This document shows positions 4,330-6,427 of a stretch of 6,427 nucleotides of DNA, piece by piece. The position numbers and the translations under genes were made by a program. The stretch spans positions 1-6,427 of the forward strand of contig JASIEC010000002.1 of the NCBI GenBank assembly GCA_030046135.1, read 5' to 3'. The notes beneath the pieces are model-generated. The model was not told where the DNA came from, ran no database searches, and was given only the letters and a program-made list of their open reading frames with translations. Source of the stretch: Thermoplasmata archaeon (GTDB lineage Archaea; Thermoplasmatota; Thermoplasmata; Lutacidiplasmatales; UBA184). The first letter of the stretch is position 1. Each line of letters opens with the position of its first letter.

Positions 4330-6427
4330 ATGCCTACTAGGAAACCCGCTCCTACGCCGAGCCCAGCGGCCCGGTCGGTCGGCGTGCGCTCCGAGGACCT
4401 GGCGCTGGCCGAGAAGGACGCCCTTCTCCAGCTGAAGATCGGCCGGTCGGCCCATCTCTACGCGATCGGGATCTCCGCGGCCCTCGCCATCACGGGGATC
4501 CTCCTGCTGCTCTTCTACCCCCAGCTCCCGAAGTTCCCCTCCTCGATCCACGGCCCCTCCGCGGTGAGCGCGACGTTCTACCTCCTCGTGCCGCTCCTGG
4601 CGGGCCTCGTCGCCGCGTCGATCGGGCTCGCGGCGAAGTGGGAGGCGTTCCAGCTGTGGCCGTGGGAGCCCCATTTCTCGACGACCGTCGGGGCCCTCGC
4701 CCTGAACGTCGCGCTCGCCGTCGTCTTCGCCCTCCGGGTGGCCGGGACCGGCCCGCTCGCGGGCGTTGCCCTCTTTCCGTGGTTCCTCTCGCTCGAGTTC
4801 CTCGGCATCGGCCTCGCCTTCCTGGGGCTCGCGCTGACCTGGTCCCCGTGGGACGCCCGCCACGCGGCGAGCGGCGCCGCGGCGCTCCTCCCGCTCGCGA
4901 CGACCCTCCTGGTCTACTACCCCCCGTCCACGACGACCGGCCCGGTCGAGGCGACCGCGGTCGCCCTGGTCGTCTCGGCCCTCCTCTACCAGACCTCGGG
5001 CTCGCTCCTCCACCTCGTCTCGTCGGGCACCCCCACCCACGAGCGTGCGATCGCCGTCTCGGGCCAGCAGCGGATCGTCCGCCTGGCCGGGGAGGTCCAC
5101 CAGAAGGAGGCGGCGCTCCTGTTCCGCGAAACCGCGGTCGTCCGTCGGGAGGCCGACGCGGAGAACGCGGAGGCGTCGATCCGCCGCCAGCGGCAGGTCC
5201 TCGCGGAGGCCCGCAAGGAGCTCGACGACATCGATCAGAACGTCGCGGGCCGCTCCGAGCAGGTCGCGGCGAAGGAACGGGAGGTCGCCGGCCACGCCGC
5301 CGAGGTCGACGGCCGGACCCGCCAGCTCGCGGACCGCGAGAAGGCGCTCCAGCTCCGCGAGCAGGAGGCGGCCCGCCAGGCCCCCCTCGTCGCCGCCCGG
5401 GAGCAGAGGCTCGCCCAGCGGGAGGGAGAGATCGCCCGCCGCGACGCGGAGCTCACCCACCGGGAGCAGGACGTCGAGCGAAGGAGCGCCTCCCTTCCCG
5501 AGACCGAGGCCCGTCTCGAATCCCGTCGCAAGGAGGTCGAGAGCAAGACCGCCGAGCTGCTGCGCAGGGAGGGGGACCTCTCGTCCCGGGAAGCGGGGGC
5601 CCGCCCACCGTCCGGCGGCACCCCGGGGGTCGCCCGGCCCGCCGACAGCTCGGGTCCCAGGGAATCCCAACTCCGGCAGCTGAAGGCGGTCCTGGACGAG
5701 CAGAACGCCTCCCTGGGCCACCGGGCGAAGGAGCTCGCGGACCGTGAGAAATCGTTCGAGGCCACCGTTCGGAAGACGACAGACCGCGCCGCGGCCGTCG
5801 CCTCCCAGGAGGCCGCCCTCCGGCAGAAGGAGGCGGACCTCGCCGAGCGCCTGAAGGCGGCCGACGACCGCCGGTCCCAGTACGAGACGGCGGCCAAGGA
5901 CTACCGCAGCCGGCTCGAGGAGTTCGGCCGCCAGCAGGTCGACACCGCCCGAAAGGGGGCCGACCTCGATCGGACGCTCCAGACGGTCAGCGCGCGGGAG
6001 AAGTCGATCGCCGACCGGGAGAAAGCCTCCAAGGCCGCGATCGAGGACCTCGAGCGCCGGGAGCGGGAGCTCCTCGCCCGGGAGAGGGCCCTCGAGGCGG
6101 GGGAATCGGAGGTCAGCCTCCGGCGCCAGGAGATGGCCCGGAGCGGCGACATGCCGATGGCCGCGCTCGCGGCCGTGGCCGTCGCCGACCGCGGCGAGAG
6201 CGAGGGAGGGTTCCGGATCGCGTCGGCCCCGTCCCGGGGCCGCCCGTCCCGCGGGAGCCGGGGCCCGGGAGCCGAGGCCCCCCCCTCCCCCGGGGAGACG
6301 CTCGCCCCCCCGAGCGGCCGCCGATACCCGGACCGCCTACCGTCCGGGACCCCACGCCTCGACGATCTGCTTCTGGGCGGGTTCCCTCCCCGCAGCCACG
6401 TCGTCCTCCTCGGGGACGCGTTCGTCG
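4330..6427 (+). CDS. Membrane-anchored coiled-coil protein with a probable C-terminal KaiC-like ATPase domain (cut by the right edge)
   Basis: The frame is open for 699 codons from the ATG at 4330 to the window edge, with no stop. A hydrophilic N-terminus (1-40) is followed by six hydrophobic segments at about 42-63, 80-102, 118-138, 144-170, 180-197 and 206-230. Residues about 240-602 are a long charged coiled coil rich in Arg, Glu, Ala and Gln, broken by a Gly/Pro-rich hinge at 423-444. Arg-Glu pairs recur at multiples of seven residues. Residues 603-668 are Pro/Gly/Ser-rich and probably disordered. From 671 the sequence becomes SGTPRLDDLLLGGFP and then VVLLGDAFV, with the next codon starting with G. 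This is the N-terminal signature of KaiC/RAD55/GvpD-type RecA-like ATPases, where the P-loop would continue as GDAFVGK. Six helices put both ends on the same side, presumably the cytoplasm. The opposite strand and other frames are also open for long stretches, but only this frame gives membrane helices and heptads. Function is unknown; an ATP-dependent signalling or scaffold role is a guess. Confidence 0.88.
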   Translation, partial: MPTRKPAPTPSPAARSVGVRSEDLALAEKDALLQLKIGRSAHLYAIGISAALAITGILLLLFYPQLPKFPSSIHGPSAVSATFYLLVPLLAGLVAASIGLAAKWEAFQLWPWEPHFSTTVGALALNVALAVVFALRVAGTGPLAGVALFPWFLSLEFLGIGLAFLGLALTWSPWDARHAASGAAALLPLATTLLVYYPPSTTTGPVEATAVALVVSALLYQTSGSLLHLVSSGTPTHERAIAVSGQQRIVRLAGEVHQKEAALLFRETAVVRREADAENAEASIRRQRQVLAEARKELDDIDQNVAGRSEQVAAKEREVAGHAAEVDGRTRQLADREKALQLREQEAARQAPLVAAREQRLAQREGEIARRDAELTHREQDVERRSASLPETEARLESRRKEVESKTAELLRREGDLSSREAGARPPSGGTPGVARPADSSGPRESQLRQLKAVLDEQNASLGHRAKELADREKSFEATVRKTTDRAAAVASQEAALRQKEADLAERLKAADDRRSQYETAAKDYRSRLEEFGRQQVDTARKGADLDRTLQTVSAREKSIADREKASKAAIEDLERRERELLARERALEAGESEVSLRRQEMARSGDMPMAALAAVAVADRGESEGGFRIASAPSRGRPSRGSRGPGAEAPPSPGETLAPPSGRRYPDRLPSGTPRLDDLLLGGFPPRSHVVLLGDAFV

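Noticed and set aside
4210..5721. 503-codon minus-strand open frame and a 369-codon plus-strand frame (4638-5747) over the coiled-coil gene
   Set aside because: Heptad-rich, high-G+C coding often leaves antisense and offset frames open. Only the frame starting at 4330 gives membrane helices, regular heptads and the KaiC-like segment.
1..6427. CRISPR arrays, insertion sequences, attachment sites, rRNA or tRNA genes
   Set aside because: No direct repeats at regular spacing, no transposase- or integrase-like motifs and no RNA gene signatures were seen on either strand.

Overview
This window comes from a very GC-rich prokaryotic genome, around 70% G+C judged by eye. Archaeal origin is likely for three reasons. 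The triosephosphate isomerase is the short archaeal type (about 229 residues). Promoters are AT-rich TATA-like boxes in a GC-rich background, lying 36-38 nt upstream of starts, which implies near-leaderless transcripts. The right-hand protein ends in what looks like the start of a KaiC/RAD55-type RecA-like ATPase domain, a family abundant in archaea. A high-GC lineage of Thermoplasmatota from soil or sediment would fit, but this is inference; no rRNA or tRNA is present to confirm it.

Layout, left to right. Bases 1-1170 (minus strand) hold the N-terminal 390 codons of a proline/alanine-rich protein of unknown function that runs off the left edge. Bases 1171-1349 are intergenic and carry two perfect inverted repeats; the first abuts the TATA-like box of the unknown gene. 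Bases 1350-2238 (minus) hold a small 69-residue protein followed by an overlapping archaeal triosephosphate isomerase gene, both behind one TATA-like box. The isomerase has no ATG, GTG or TTG at a sensible position. Bases 2347-3166 (minus) hold a 47-residue zinc-ribbon-like protein and, 10 bp downstream, a six-helix membrane protein resembling DUF998. A short AT-rich palindromic box at about 3201-3207 separates this pair from a divergent class I methyltransferase gene (3260-4213, plus). From 4330 to the right edge (plus) runs a large open gene of at least 699 codons: six predicted membrane helices, about 360 residues of coiled coil with striking Arg-Glu heptads, a disordered linker, and then the first residues of a probable KaiC-like ATPase domain, cut just before the P-loop lysine.

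The genes do not form one evident pathway. Triosephosphate isomerase is central metabolism (glycolysis/gluconeogenesis); the others are membrane, regulatory or unassigned proteins. The most interesting item is the membrane-anchored coiled-coil protein with the probable ATPase domain. Most other long open frames here are antisense by-products of high G+C, and the genes were chosen by protein composition, recognisable motifs and promoter spacing.
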